Assembly: GCF_032854445.1 (NCBI RefSeq)
Contig: NC_088307.1
Location: forward strand, 20,908,017-20,972,016
Source: Liolophura sinensis
Taxonomy: Eukaryota > Mollusca > Polyplacophora > Chitonida > Chitonidae
DNA: 64,000 nt
Reading direction: 5' to 3'
A program made the translations under genes and the position numbers. Shown piece after piece: positions 32,954 through 44,487 of the stretch. A model generated the notes under the pieces. The model ran no database searches, was not told where the DNA came from, and saw only the letters and a list, made by a program, of their open reading frames with translations. How positions within the stretch are numbered: the stretch's first letter is position 1; each line of letters opens with the position of its first letter.

Positions 32954-35900
32954 AGTAAGTAGCATTATTTACTTTCACATTCAGTTTCAACCATAGCACT
33001 GATTCTGACTTTCATCCTGACAGTTCCAACTGCACTAATGAAAAATTCATGCCATCAAGTTTGGTGGGAAAATTTTGCGGTGGGCAACAACAACAAAAAA
33101 TAAGAAACCGTCTTCACCGACTAACGGACAAAATATAGACAAATGCTGTGAAGATGAACATTAAGTCCATGAAAACCCTGTGGAGTCGGCCATTGTGATT
33201 GGCCATATATTGTTCTCTCTAACGGATTTGGTAGCTCGTAAAACCGGGTAGAGCCCGGGGGAACCCACGACCATCCGCAGGTTGCTGGCAGACCTTCCCA
33301 CGTACGGCTGAATAGGAATCCAGCATGAGCTGGACTTGAACTCACAGCGACCGCATTTGTGATAGGCTCCTCGCTCATTACGCTGCGCTAGCGCGCTAAC
33401 CAACTGAGCCACGGAGGCCGCCCCATATACACAGTAAGCCATAGGCTTACAGCGTGTAACCTTCGTACAAATGTATATATCATTTTTTTTCTCGAGAAGC
33501 GAAATATATTTTGTAATCATTTTAACAGAAGATAAGTAGATAGTTCAGTTAAACATGATTTAACATGGTGCCCCTTTGAACTACATACCTGCTACTCTCT
33601 AGTAGATAATGGGCAGCTGTTTCGAAAGGCCTACCACAAATACAGTGTGGAGAGTCACTAATAAAATTATTAAAGAAATGATCATTTAGCGAGCTACATT
33701 CATTCCACAGTGTACACAAAATAAATGCCAACATAATACCATATATGTGGCACTCTCGGATATAAAAGTTTTTCTCAAACTATTTTAAATTCTTTTAAAT
33801 TTTAATTTAAATTATACTATTTTAAATTCTTGACGTTTTTTTATTTGTCTGATTGAATATGGTAAGGTGTTCCAGCCACGCACAGTTTGTGGGGAAAAAC
33901 ATTTTCTAAAGCTGGCTGTTCTACATCGAAAAGTTGTTAGTTGATCTGATTTGGTACTGATTGCGCTGATATGTTGTTGTTGGTTGTTATCAAATGCATT
34001 GCTTGTTGTATCATTAAGATGACGTTGAAAGAATGCCAAGCGATGTATATAGGCGCCGTTTACGCAATGGGCAGGCGGCATATTTTTTCATCCCATGAGG
34101 TGGCTCTAGTGTGTAGCAAGGCCTCGAGCCATTGTTTTGTCAAGAATGGACTGTAGTGTAACGCCTACATTGTTACAATGTATCAGTTTCTATTGTAACA
34201 TCATATTCCCTTTAATGTGTCGTCATCGGGATGTCCGTTTATCAAGAATGAATGTCCCTAGTTTTCGTTTACGCAATGATGCATAGGCTACGAATGTCCG
34301 AATATATATATATATATATATATATGTTACAGTTCTGAAGCATGTGTACACGGTGAAGATAACTGCTACCAGGCGAGACGTGGCCGCCTCGAGCTGTCAA
34401 CTGGTGGACCTAAGACCCGACTTCCGGAACTCTATCGTTCATCAGCTGAGACCATACTACTACCATGGGTAAGACGACACTAGGCCTACATTAAAGTACA
34501 AGTAAACCCTAAAATTTCTTAAAATGTAAACATGGGATATAATTGGGTTTTAGTTTCTCCTGCGTCGATTTACGTCGTTCTCTTCAGTTTCAGATTGTTG
34601 TGTTTTCCAATTAGACGTTTGCCGCTATCCTTACTTCTAGGGCTTTGGTGACAATCAGCTGTCGGAGACGTTCGTGTGACCATTTGTGCATTCTAACATT
34701 GGTTGAAGATCATGTGTCTCTCACCTATATGGTGTGCATATCTACATCGTGCGCTCTTGTTTCCTCCATCTGTAAAACTGCCTCCTCCCACCATAATGCT
34801 GGCCGCCGTCGTATAAGTAAAATATTCTTGAGTGCAGCGTAAATCACCAATCAAATAAATAAATAAATAAATAAATGAATAAATATAAAACTGACTCATT
34901 TTATGTGAAAAGTTCTTGAGCATAACATATTAAGAAGCAATGAAATAAATAAATTAAGGAGAGGTTTTTCTCGTTCTGACGCGTCAGTACTGAAGGTAGA
35001 CTTGCGTGGCCATCTGGAGTCATCAGTAAGTATGTGAATGTTTTATAGCGATGTTTTCCAGATTATCAGACTATTTGGAATACTTTCGCTGTTCAGTACA
35101 TATCTCAATACCTGATCCAGTAAGGGACACATTTTAAACTCCGATATATCTGTACCAATATGGAATATTTTCTCGAATTAAACTGCAAATTTTGTGAATG
35201 GAGAAAGTAATTATAAAGGAAGTTTTGTTTTTTAACAAATGCTAACTTCCAAAGTTTACTGACTTTCTTAAAGAATATTTCACTTATACGACAGCATGAT
35301 GTGATGAATGGAAACCAGGCAGAGTCTGGAGGAAAGGTTGCTAGCGGACCTTTCCACTTACGGCTGGAGAGGAAGCCAGCACGAGAAGGACGAACTCACA
35401 GCGACCGTAGTGGTGAGAGGCTCACGGGTCTTTAACCATATCGGCAATTTGTCTCTTTAAGGCTGCGGCCTAACCGGCGAGAGTTGGTTTTGAGCATGCA
35501 CACTAATTGATCGGGCCATGTACACATTTGCTAATGTGGATCTATGGGTCGAAACAGACATTCGTGTTCTAAAGACATACTCTGATTATTTCATAATTTT
35601 CACTGTACAGTCAAGAACTACGTTTTTTTCATTGGATTGATTGGGATTTAGCATCGCTTTAATCACTGTTTTGACCGTGGCACGGCAGGCCGTGGCACCG
35701 GGCCGACCAATAGGCCTACTTCACATATTTCTCCTATGTTTCAAGAACTATCTATCTGTATATAGATATGTGAATATATGTGTTTGGATTCGGAGCAGTT
35801 TCACATTATTGTTCGTTTTTTTATATATATACAGGGACTTGGCGAATACAAACTTATTTTGGCTGGATCTCAATCGCGCATCTTCCAGTGACTCGTTTTC

Positions 35901-38900
35901 GTGGAGTGATGGAAGCATCCAAGCGGACCTGAGCATAGGAGATATTAGTCACAGCCCTCGTAACAATGCAGAGGACGACGAACTTTGTATAGGTCTGAAA
36001 TGGAGCAATGGAAAACAGAAGTTTATCATAAGAATCGAGCCATGTCTCTCCGAATGGTTTCCATTTTGTGAACAAGACACAGGTATGTTTTCTATGCATG
36101 TATGCGTTTTTTACGTCACTTGGCGACGTGGAATCATTCGGTGTTGCGCCCACAAACTTTGCTTCCTTGTGGCAGAATGAATCCCTGCCGCCAAAGTGCT
36201 GCTCCCACTGAAACCATGCTGAAGACACCAGACATAATACCCCAACTAGTCACATTTTACTGACCCCGGGCCAACCAGTATTGTTTCTATGCTCTCAGTG
36301 CTAAGCACCAAGGGACACCCATCATAATGTCTTTGGCACGATAGAAAACACTGGTAGGTGGACTGATTATGTCGTAACGGTTCTTGAGTATATATGGCTT
36401 CAAGATAATAGTCATGCATTTATTTATTTATTTGATTGGTGTTTTACGCCGCACTGAAACATATTTCATTTATACGACGGCGGCCAGCATTATGGTGGGA
36501 GGAAACCGGGAAGAGCCCGGGGGAAACCCACGACCATCCGCAGGCTGCTGCCAGATCTTCCCACGTACGGCCGGAGAGGAAGCCAGCATGAGCTGGACTT
36601 GTACTCACAGCGAACACATTGGTGAGAGGCTCCTGGGTCATTATGCTGCGCTAGCACGCCAACCGACCCTAATCATCCTGCATGTTCGTCGGTTCAGTGT
36701 TGAAAATATCGAATCGTCTCTATGTTGCTTCCAAATCCCAGTATAAGAATCTAAAGCTCGAGAAGCGTTTAAATCTAGGAAAGATGCCTTGTATTCTCAG
36801 TGACACACGTCATGTAAGACATTTCATCTGTTTCATAAGGGGTAGATCCAAGTCTAGTCATAAGTAGAACTTTAAAATGTGAAACCCGCTGCAAGGACAT
36901 AACGTCTTAATGTGACTGAAATATTGTAAAAGCGCTAAACCTCAACCAAGCAAACAAATAAGCAAATTCGAACTCACAATATTTCATTTTCGAATCAGGG
37001 GCCTCAGTGAGACTTAGGAGCCTCTAATGCAGTCGCTGTGAGTTCACGTCTAGTTCATTCTGGCTTCAACTCCGGCCGTATGTGGGAAGGTCCGCGACTT
37101 GCAGAGTGCCCGGTCTCCTCCTAAAATAATGCAGGCCGCCGTCGTATGAGTGAAATAGTCTTGAATACGGCATAGAACATCATTCAAACAAACAAATAAA
37201 TAATCAGGTTCGAATCCTGTATTGTCAGAATGTGGCCAATCGTTTAACGACCCTGTATGTTAATCACTATAAGAGAGACGAAGGTCTGGTTCGATCCCAG
37301 TCTCTGTCAGTCGTTATGCAAGATTATGGTCTTCTGTCAGAGATAAATAAAGAGAGCAAGCTCTCGTTGGGCAGGTGATACTTGGTCACATTCTTTTCAC
37401 AAAATCGTTTGCTTTTCCCCAGTATCACACGTGTAATTTCCTACATTTTATGCCTGTGCACGAACATTTCCAATAAATCCCTAAATGAGGTAAATTAGTA
37501 AGCGGCCACATATCTCCGGTTACGTGTGACCATTTGCCAGGTATCACATTGTCGTCGATGCTCTGATTTTACTCTCTGTGCTATATCTCCTTAATAATAT
37601 GCAATCTCAGTTAAATACTATATGTAAATTTTCCTTGTCAGGCATTCCTTGCAACTACACACCGATTGGCAACATGTATATCAATCCTGACCCAGGTTAT
37701 CAGACTCAGGAGATTCCCGTTATCAGTCAGTCATTATGTCAGTCAAAATGCACGCACTGGGGCGACACACACACTGACGAATGCTGGATGCTTACCTACA
37801 ACGGCGGCAGCCAATCGTGTCGCTTGATAACAGGCTCGGTAATGCCTTATCCGCAGGAGACCTGTGATTGGTTCGAATACAACGGTGCTTGGGAGGCTTG
37901 GAACAGAAACTGTATCGGTAGGCTCCATAAAAATTAAAAAACAAAATGATGCCCAGTCGCAAAATTTCCAAGCTGCTGGAACATATAAGGGCACAAATAC
38001 AATTGTTTATGAAATATAAATGTTAATAAGAAATTAAGAAATAAACGTGTTGGTAAATGAATTTTATGCATTTAATATTATTGTTATTATTTTATTATTA
38101 CTATTTATTGTTTTATATATTTTATTTTACTTCATGAGATGCATATCTTAATCCTTGAGTATGCCTTGTGAATTTAGCAATGAAGCTGCTGTGATGTTTG
38201 TAATGATAATTGCTATATTTTCAAACACACAGCAAGCTGTGACAAATCTGTAAAGAGCAAAGTCTTGATGTAAGGTTACAGTATTTATATCTAGATTCCT
38301 TTTTATTCGCTTGGACAAGACCACTTGAGTATGGTGGCTGATCGCTTCCATTTGGGCGGCGACCTTAACGAACCCGCGGAATACTCGGGGCACAGCCATC
38401 TATTAGGCAGCCCATCTGTGACCTTCGTGTCTTCCGCGGGGACACGAAGGTCGCGCTTTTGCTAAAAAAAGGAGAATGGACGCCATCAGCCATCATACTT
38501 CACACTTTTAATTTCAGCCGCAGTTTAAAGTTATTTTGACACCGCTTAAATCAACATCCATACCACCGTTGGCCCGGTAAACTAAAACGATGGTCTCTTC
38601 GCAGCCGACTGGCGCCTGGTCATTTAAGAGACGCGTTGAACCCAGTTCTCGCCTTGATTGGGTAGAGCTTTAAGAGTTTTGTAAGGGCTGAGGATTACAC
38701 TAGGCGCTTTGGTTCCCTCCACCTATGAAGTACAAGAGGGTATAGATTTAACACCTTAACAGCAAATAAATCATTTTACGGAGTACAGATTTAACACCTT
38801 AACAGCAAAGAAATTATCTGACAGAGTATAGATTTAACACCTTAACAACAAACAAACTACTTGACAGAGTATAGATTTAACACCTTAACGACAAACAAAC

Positions 38901-41214
38901 TATGTTATATAGTATAGATTCAACAACTAATAATAAGCAAATTATTTTAGAGAGTATAGATTTAACATCTTAACAGTAAACAAACTACTTTATCGAGTAG
39001 TAATTTTCATGTAATAAGTGCTTATTGTTCCTGTCAGTCTGCTGTTAATGACTACAACTTGACAGATGGTCTTCAAGTTTGTCAGAGTAAATATAGTAAA
39101 CAACCTGGGTTGGAATCGAAATAAAATTGCCTTCTGTTTTTGCACGTGTTTAAGGCAAATCACAAAATGTTGAAAATCAGCTTAGAATCAAGACGTTTCT
39201 CGTTCACATAGAAAATATAACCTTAACTTTTATTCACGGTATGTTCGGTTTCAGAAATGAAAGTCCTGGATAACAACGGCGATCAGATCATCCTTGGACC
39301 TTGTGTTTTGCCGACTCCAATATACTTTATACCGGTAAGCAACTTTTGGAAATTTGCCACATGTTTCAGGCTATACAGTTTGTTTCTTGTTTTTGGGAAA
39401 AGTTTTCCCTGAATTAAGTTCCATACGTGTTAACATATCAAGACGAAATGCATTACCGTGATGCCCTGGACAGGAACGGGCTCCATTGGCCTGCATGTCC
39501 AGTCTTTAACCCCATCATATAAAGTATTATTTCTTTATTTATTTCTTTATTTATTTCTTTATTTATTTATTTATTTCATTGGTGCTTTACTTATACGATG
39601 GGATAATGCTGGACAAACTCACGACCATCCGCAAATTTAATACGGCATTAGCTCTAATCGGTCAAGGAAGTTACGTTCAACGCTAGACTGAGTACTTTTT
39701 GTGGAATTGGTCTATAAATTGCTACTTAAATTTATAAATTTTACTTAAACGACGGCGGACGGCATTATGACGGGAGGACACCATGCTCCATGCTGTAGGG
39801 TTTGACTCAAGATAAAAAACACATGATAATAAATTAACTTTATTTTTCTGGACAGGAAGTGACGTCCACACCATTATTGACGTCGTCCGTAATAGACACC
39901 ACGGTTTATGTAACTTCACCGCGTGATGAAACCAGCTTTGTCAACAATTCACCGGAACTAACGATTATTACATCGATGGTCACCGACATTTCTGATGTTT
40001 CATATGCTCCCAGCATAATCTCATATGCTGTCAACGATGTTGAAATGACGACGTCATTAGTCTTCGAAAGACCAAGTGTCTCTTTTCCAAGTCTTGTGAC
40101 TATGTCGTCATTTCCTGTGGATGACATCATGGTCTCGTCTGTTGCTGACGTACTTATGACATCAGCAGTTTTGGAAGACTCGGGTTCCTCTCTTCCCAGT
40201 GCTGTGTCTGTGTCGTCATTTCCTGTGGATGATGTCATGAAGACCTCTGTTGCTAACGCACTGATGACGTCAATGGTTTTTCATGAACAAAGTTCCTCTA
40301 TCACCAGTGTTGTGCCTGTGTCGTCATTCCCTGTGGAGAACGTCATCACGACTGCAGTTAAAAACGTACTTTTGACGTCATCGGTTTATAGAAATCCAGG
40401 TTCTTCTGTTCTCAGTGTTGTGTCCAGTGTTGTGTCTTTGCCGGAAACCACGGTGGACTACATCATGGCGACACCTGTTGATGAGGTACTTTTAACGTCA
40501 TCACCTTTTGGTGAGCCAGTGTCGACGATTATTTCTTCATCTTCTGTGACTGTCGAGTCGTCGGATTTCCTGGACACGTCGGTATTGCCAACTCATCTGG
40601 GAGATTTGATGTCTTCAGCATACATTGATTTTTCCACACACTCAGTTTTGGAGTCGACATTAGACCTGTCTAAATCAGACAGCGATTTGTTTTATTCCAC
40701 ATTCACTACAACGACTGAGATATCCGGTACAAGCTTATCTTTCCTCGACCAATCAGACTACAGCAATCGCGTATCCGCTGTTGTCCCCAGTCTGGTTTAC
40801 GGCCAATCGAATCACATAACGACGGACGACCAATCATCCACAGCGTTCAGCACGGCGAAATCTTCCTCCACAACTGACACATTTATCTGGAGCACTAACT
40901 CTGTGACCACCGTAGGAGAAGACGGTGATTGTGCCGTTGTATGCCCTTGTAATAGCTCTAACGCCAGACGAAGAAACGACAGCTTTATTAATGGCATTCT
41001 GGAATCTTTAAAAATCAACGTGAAGAACACATCAGCGTACAGACGGCTGTACATCAGCGCAGAGGATAACCGACCGATTTCTGTGGGGCTCGGATGGAGT
41101 GGGGCAACTCTTCTTATATTGGTGGGCACAGGAATATTCTTGTTAGACTGTCAGAGGTTATTCAACGATACGTTAATGCTTTTTTCGAACGTTAGAGAAA
41201 TAATAAAAAAATGA
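32914..41214 (+). CDS. C-type-lectin-like / PAN-like / mucin-stalk transmembrane protein (paralogue 1), six exons seen
   Basis: Gene-level entry. Exons 32914-32953, 34333-34468, 35835-36082, 37642-37917, 39255-39334 and 39856-41214 join in matching phases into about 712 residues. In order: end of a signal peptide (LVLSLLGIEVSG); a C-type-lectin-like domain over two exons with its four canonical cysteines and WSDGS but no EPN/QPD sugar motif; a seven-cysteine PAN/Apple-like region with an eighth cysteine in the next exon; a Ser/Thr-rich stalk of about 320 residues with 36-residue repeats; CPCN; the KNTSAYRR and SAEDNRP motifs; one membrane helix (GATLLILVGTGIFLLDC); and a short tail. The likely role is a type I cell-surface receptor or adhesion protein (inference). 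A close paralogue lies on the opposite strand at 60007-64000. The first exon with the start codon was not identified. The name of the family is unknown to me. Confidence 0.85.
33238..33422 (-). mobile_element. SINE family 1, tail missing
   Basis: A reverse copy with intact head (ggcctccgtggctcagttgg on the - strand) and core, without the 3' end. It lies in an intron of lectin-mucin gene 1. Confidence 0.87.
33549..34150 (-). mobile_element. decayed LINE fragment
   Basis: Two - strand open segments (33549-33734 and 33812-34081) encode FFNNFISDSPHCICGRPFET with AAHYLLE, and CFSPQTVRGWNTLPYSIRQ. These are typical C-terminal sequences of non-LTR retrotransposon polyproteins (C-x-CG-x-x-x-ET-x-x-H and the WN-x-LP motif). 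The frame is broken, and the pieces are in an order suggesting rearrangement or two insertions. Confidence 0.6.
34298..34325. repeat. short (TA)n tract at the acceptor of lectin-mucin gene 1
   Basis: About 13 TA units end 6 bases before the acceptor AG of the exon at 34333. Confidence 0.9.
34333..34468 (+). CDS. lectin-mucin gene 1, first half of the C-type-lectin-like domain
   Basis: The acceptor is TATATGTTACAG directly after a TA microsatellite; the donor is GTAAGA at 34469. It encodes LKHVYTVKITATRRDVAASS, then CQLVDLRPDFRNSIVHQL and RPYYYHG. The pattern (tyrosine strand, A-x-x-x-C, helix with a conserved Leu) is that of the N-terminal half of a CTLD. Another frame is also open, but only this one joins both neighbours. 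Confidence 0.8.
34784..34886 (+). mobile_element. SINE family 1, 3' third
   Basis: A forward fragment beginning at tcccaccataatgctggccg with a long AAAT tail. Confidence 0.82.
35272..35432 (-). mobile_element. SINE family 1, diverged
   Basis: A reverse copy lacking tail and distal head; the core is diverged. Confidence 0.75.
35835..36082 (+). CDS. lectin-mucin gene 1, second half of the C-type-lectin-like domain
   Basis: The acceptor is TATATATACAG and the donor GTATGT at 36083. It encodes DLANTNLFWLDLNRASSSDS, FSWSDGSIQADLSIGDISHS, an acidic stretch, then ELCIGLKW, RIEPCLSEW and PFCEQDT. WLDLNR and WSDGS correspond to the WIGL and W-D-G signatures, and the three cysteines are the usual C2, C3 and C4. 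The calcium/sugar motifs EPN or QPD and WND are absent, so calcium-dependent sugar binding is not predicted. The right-hand paralogue has an equivalent exon. Confidence 0.88.
36095..36355 (+). mobile_element. interspersed repeat family D
   Basis: It shares accccaactagtcacatttt, actgaccccgggccaaccag, tattgtttctatgctct and gctaagcacc with 50655-50880 and 57470-57670. Confidence 0.55.
36418..36664 (-). mobile_element. SINE family 1, nearly full length
   Basis: A reverse, well conserved copy with tail, core and head. Confidence 0.9.
36998..37204 (+). mobile_element. SINE family 1, diverged
   Basis: A forward copy with a partial head, the core and a caaacaaacaaataaataa tail. Confidence 0.75.
37642..37917 (+). 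CDS. lectin-mucin gene 1, cysteine-rich PAN/Apple-like exon
   Basis: The acceptor is CCTTGTCAG and the donor GTAGGC at 37918, phase 1 at both ends. It encodes seven cysteines in the order IPC, SLC, SKC, DEC, QSC, ETC and RNC, with motifs CTHWGDTHTDECWMLTYNGG and AWEAWNRNC. The C-x3-C pair, then CWxxTYN and SC-x-L, are PAN/Apple-like. All seven cysteines and the Trp-rich ending are kept in the paralogue exon at 63152-63430. The fold assignment is moderate. Confidence 0.88.
38420..38452. repeat. 12 bp perfect hairpin
   Basis: GACCTTCGTGTC and its reverse complement GACACGAAGGTC are separated by 9 bases (ttccgcggg), in an intron of lectin-mucin gene 1. The stem is GC-rich compared with the surrounding AT-rich sequence. 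Confidence 0.75.
38741..39000 (+). repeat. tandem repeat, unit about 49 bp, five copies
   Basis: The unit is close to agagtatagatttaacacct then taacagcaaacaaac. It lies in the intron between the PAN-like and linker exons. Confidence 0.85.
39255..39334 (+). CDS. lectin-mucin gene 1, linker exon
   Basis: The acceptor is CGGTTTCAG and the donor GTAAGC at 39335. It encodes EMKVLDNNGDQIILGPCVLP then TPIYFIP. The paralogue exon (61954-62018) reads DVHVLDERGKNIILGPC, so the V-L-D-x-x-G-x-x-I-I-L-G-P-C signature and its cysteine are conserved. Confidence 0.85.
39530..39640 (-). mobile_element. SINE family 1, internally deleted
   Basis: A reverse copy with a long TTTA tail, the 3' end and a jump to the cgaccatccgca core. 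A further fragment is at 39735-39790. Confidence 0.6.
39856..41214 (+). CDS. lectin-mucin gene 1, mucin stalk, membrane helix and stop
   Basis: The acceptor is TCTGGACAG, phase 0, and 452 codons end in TGA at 41212-41214. Roughly the first 320 residues are Ser/Thr/Val-rich with few charges. From about 40000 to 40560 they contain four to five repeats of 36 residues (SSFPVDDVM, then a VA/VK-x-x-LMTS segment), consistent with an O-glycosylated stalk. Then follow CAVVCPCN, a basic stretch, KNTSAYRRLYISAEDNRPIS, a helix GATLLILVGTGIFLLDC and a 26-residue tail. The stalk is much longer than that of the right-hand paralogue, whereas the last 95 residues are very similar. Confidence 0.9.
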   Translation, partial: EVTSTPLLTSSVIDTTVYVTSPRDETSFVNNSPELTIITSMVTDISDVSYAPSIISYAVNDVEMTTSLVFERPSVSFPSLVTMSSFPVDDIMVSSVADVLMTSAVLEDSGSSLPSAVSVSSFPVDDVMKTSVANALMTSMVFHEQSSSITSVVPVSSFPVENVITTAVKNVLLTSSVYRNPGSSVLSVVSSVVSLPETTVDYIMATPVDEVLLTSSPFGEPVSTIISSSSVTVESSDFLDTSVLPTHLGDLMSSAYIDFSTHSVLESTLDLSKSDSDLFYSTFTTTTEISGTSLSFLDQSDYSNRVSAVVPSLVYGQSNHITTDDQSSTAFSTAKSSSTTDTFIWSTNSVTTVGEDGDCAVVCPCNSSNARRRNDSFINGILESLKINVKNTSAYRRLYISAEDNRPISVGLGWSGATLLILVGTGIFLLDCQRLFNDTLMLFSNVREIIKK

Positions 41215-41329
41215 AAGTCTTGACATTTTACTTCAACTGGAGAGATACAAATGAAGCCAGAGTGTCTCTGCGTATGTTTTCGGTGCACTATTCTATCCAC
41301 GAATGTATAGGCAGCTAATGGTAATATCA

Positions 41330-44300
41330 ACTTGGAATTGAAATGATAGATGATGGAATAAGTGATCCATTCCTGGGAGTAACCTCACATTTACCTTTCT
41401 ATTTACATGAATGTGTTAACACTTATCATGGAAACAAACCTGACACTTTTGATCTTAACGATCTGGATAACGTGTGTTTCAATCCACTGGACTTCAGTGT
41501 TACACATGCCACTCAAACCAGTACTGACGATAATGATTATGAATTGGCCCATTGCCAGGAAGTACAAAATACTAACTGTAATTATTGCTTACCTTCATCC
41601 TTTGTATCTGAATCTATTCTACAAATCCCTGATACCAGCTACATTTCTTGCCTACATATGAAAGCAAGGGAGCCTTAACAAGCACTTTGACGAAATAGTC
41701 AGCTTTATCCATAATCTAAATTTTGCCTTCAACGTCCTTGGGTTGTCTGGGTCTCTGATATGAAGTCATTACTTTGTGAACTGCCTGGTCATAAGTCGTT
41801 TTTTTTATGTCACGGTCTAAACGAAAGGGTGGAGGCCTCGTTTTACAGGTGAATGACAGGATAAGTAGTTACTATCTGATAGAAGACTTGAGTAGTATCG
41901 ATGAAAATGGTAATTTTGAATGTCAGTGTTTATTAAGTGTGTCATAGGAGAAATTAGTTATCTGATTGGAAATATATATAGCCCTCCCCCCACCCCCCGG
42001 CACAGATGTCAATATTTTTAATGAACATTTATTGTCTGTTCTCAAAATATGCAGAAATGAAAGGAAAAAATATATTATCATGGGTGACTATAAAATAGGC
42101 CTTTTTAAAGCTGATAAGCATCACCCAACTAAATCCTTTCTTAAAATAATGAAATCCTGTTATTTCTTCCCTAAGATAAACAAACCAACAAGGGTCCAAT
42201 CCCGATCTGCTACTTTAATTGACATTTTTTTTTCTAATATTCATGATCCAAGTATCAGGAATTTTAATAACGGATATTACAAATCACTTTCCAATTTTTT
42301 ATATAATAAAAGTTGACTAGCATAAATTGATGTTAGCACAGCAAAACATAAGCTATCGTAAGTTTAAACCAATAGAAAAGGAATGCTTTTGCCAACCAAT
42401 TACAGCCACAAACTGGGATAATTTACTGACAAATCGAGATAAAAATTCACCACTCTAACTTTTCGGATCAATTTACTTCAATATTCGTCGGATGTTTTCC
42501 AGTAACAACCATGACTTCCAAAAAAAATTAACATAATTAAACCTTGGATTTCTCGTGCTTTACTGGTATCAATCCACGAGAAAAACAGGCTATAAAGACA
42601 ACAACTTAAACATAGGACAAGTGATAGTCGTCAGCAATTTAGAACTTATCGTAATAAAGTTAATAGTCTGCTCCGTTTTACAAGGAAATAATATTTTGAA
42701 CGTCAGTTGAACAAAGTAAATCAAGACATAAAAAAGACCTGGAAAATTATTATGGAACTACAATTATTATGTGTTACACATGTTGAATTAAAAAAGCAAG
42801 TAAACGGCAAGTTTTCAGTAGAGATGGTAGTGACATTTGTGATCAGAGACCGTGATTGCTAACAACTTTAATGAGCACTTCAGCACAGTAGCAGACAAAC
42901 TAGTGAGGAACATGGGCTCCGAAAATGAACAATTTACAGATTTTCTTTGACAACCAATTAGATCAGAGTTCAACTTTTCGCATGATTCTGCAAATTTTAT
43001 TCAGTCTGTGAAAGGTAAGCTAAAAGGTAATTCCTCGCCTGGGTTAGATGGAGTACGTACATCCCTCATGAAGTTAGTGTCAGATGTAATATCTACACCT
43101 TTAGCACACATTATCGATTTATCTCTTACTTCTGGAACTGTTCCGAAAAGTCTAAAAATTGCCTCTTGCCTCTTAAGTCTTGCCTATATATAAATCTGGT
43201 CGGAGTAATCACATTGAAATTTATAGATTTATTTTTGTCCTGCCTCAAGTGATTTCTGTCATAAATATCGAGTTGGAAAAAATGTATACGTAGATTCTGG
43301 CCAACCGGTTATCTCTGAATACTTCCAAAACCAAATATATGTTAATATAACCCAATAACAAGAAAATAACTGCAATTCCTGGTTTGGTTATCGCTGGTAA
43401 CGAAATTGAAAAAGTTGATAAATTCAAATTTCTTGGTGTATTTTTCCATGACAAACTGACTTGGACCGTTTTTGTAAGCTACTTTTATTCCAAACTGTGA
43501 AGATATATGGGTCTTATTTCACACATTAAACACTCTGTAAATAAAAAGACCCTCCTAATCCTTTATTATTCACTTATTTATCCCTATCTATTATTTGGCA
43601 ATATATAATGGGAAAACACATATCAGACACATCTCAATCCCTAGTACATAAATTAGTTCTAAAAACGGCAATTAGAACAATTACTTTATCAGGCCGCCTT
43701 TGCCATACCCAACCGCTTTTTTTGCGATCTGGAAATCTTACCCCTTGCCGAACTATCTCTATTTTCTACTCAGTTACAAGCTCATATTTACTTTTATTCC
43801 ATAGACACTATTCCCGTAGGTTTAAAGCCCTGTTTAATCAAACAAGAAATTTTAAATCCGTATCACACGCGAGATAGAGATATAGCCTTCCACAAACCAT
43901 TGTATAATACAAATCTATCATATTATTTATTCAGAACTTCCGGCCCTAGGGAATGGAATGAGGTTCCATTAACACTAAGATCAGTTTCTTCTAAATCATA
44001 CTTTCAATCTTTATTGAAACCTTTTCTACTTTCAATGCTGCAATCTTCAGGCTAACACTACACAATTAAGGCATAGTTGAGGTAAAATAAGTTCATATAT
44101 ATTTAGAAAGAAAAAAAATCATTTACACATAAACTAAAATGTCACCCTCACCCCTCCTATGCTGTTGTTACTTATACATGGGATAGAACAACCTCAACCT
44201 GAGCTTTATTCCCACCATGTATTGTATCTTTCTAGACTTTTGTGTTATCACATTGTGTCTGTATTTTGTTGATGTCTTAAAGTCCAATGTATATAGTTAT

Positions 44301-44345
44301 TATTGCAGGGCTAATAAATCAATCAATCAATCAATCAATCAATCA
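41330..44345 (+). mobile_element. decayed non-LTR retrotransposon (LINE), about 3 kb
   Basis: Broken + strand frames follow the order of a LINE polyprotein: an entry segment (SLNKHFDEIVSFIHNLNFAF, near 41670), endonuclease-like IIMGDYKIGLF with KPTRVQSRSATLIDIFFSN (42080-42240), and reverse-transcriptase-like GKLKGNSSPGLDGVRTSLMK (43012-43070). Next come NTSKTKYMLI and FKFLGVFFHDKLTW (43315-43465), then a C-terminal SGPREWNEVPLTLRS (43940-43985). The RT palm block with the F/YADD motif is absent between about 43200 and 43290. It ends in a tail of (AATC)n at 44315-44345. It belongs in the jockey/CR1-like range; the clade is not resolved. Confidence 0.8.
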
Positions 44346-44487
44346 GAGTTACACATGAGAAGGGTATGCTGATTACAGGCATTTTGGTTATACAATACAT
44401 GTTCACAGTCTCTGAGAATCGAACAAACTAATAAGGGGTACAGCTAGGGCTCAGATTCGTAATGCATCTTTCTGGGCCCACAAAACT

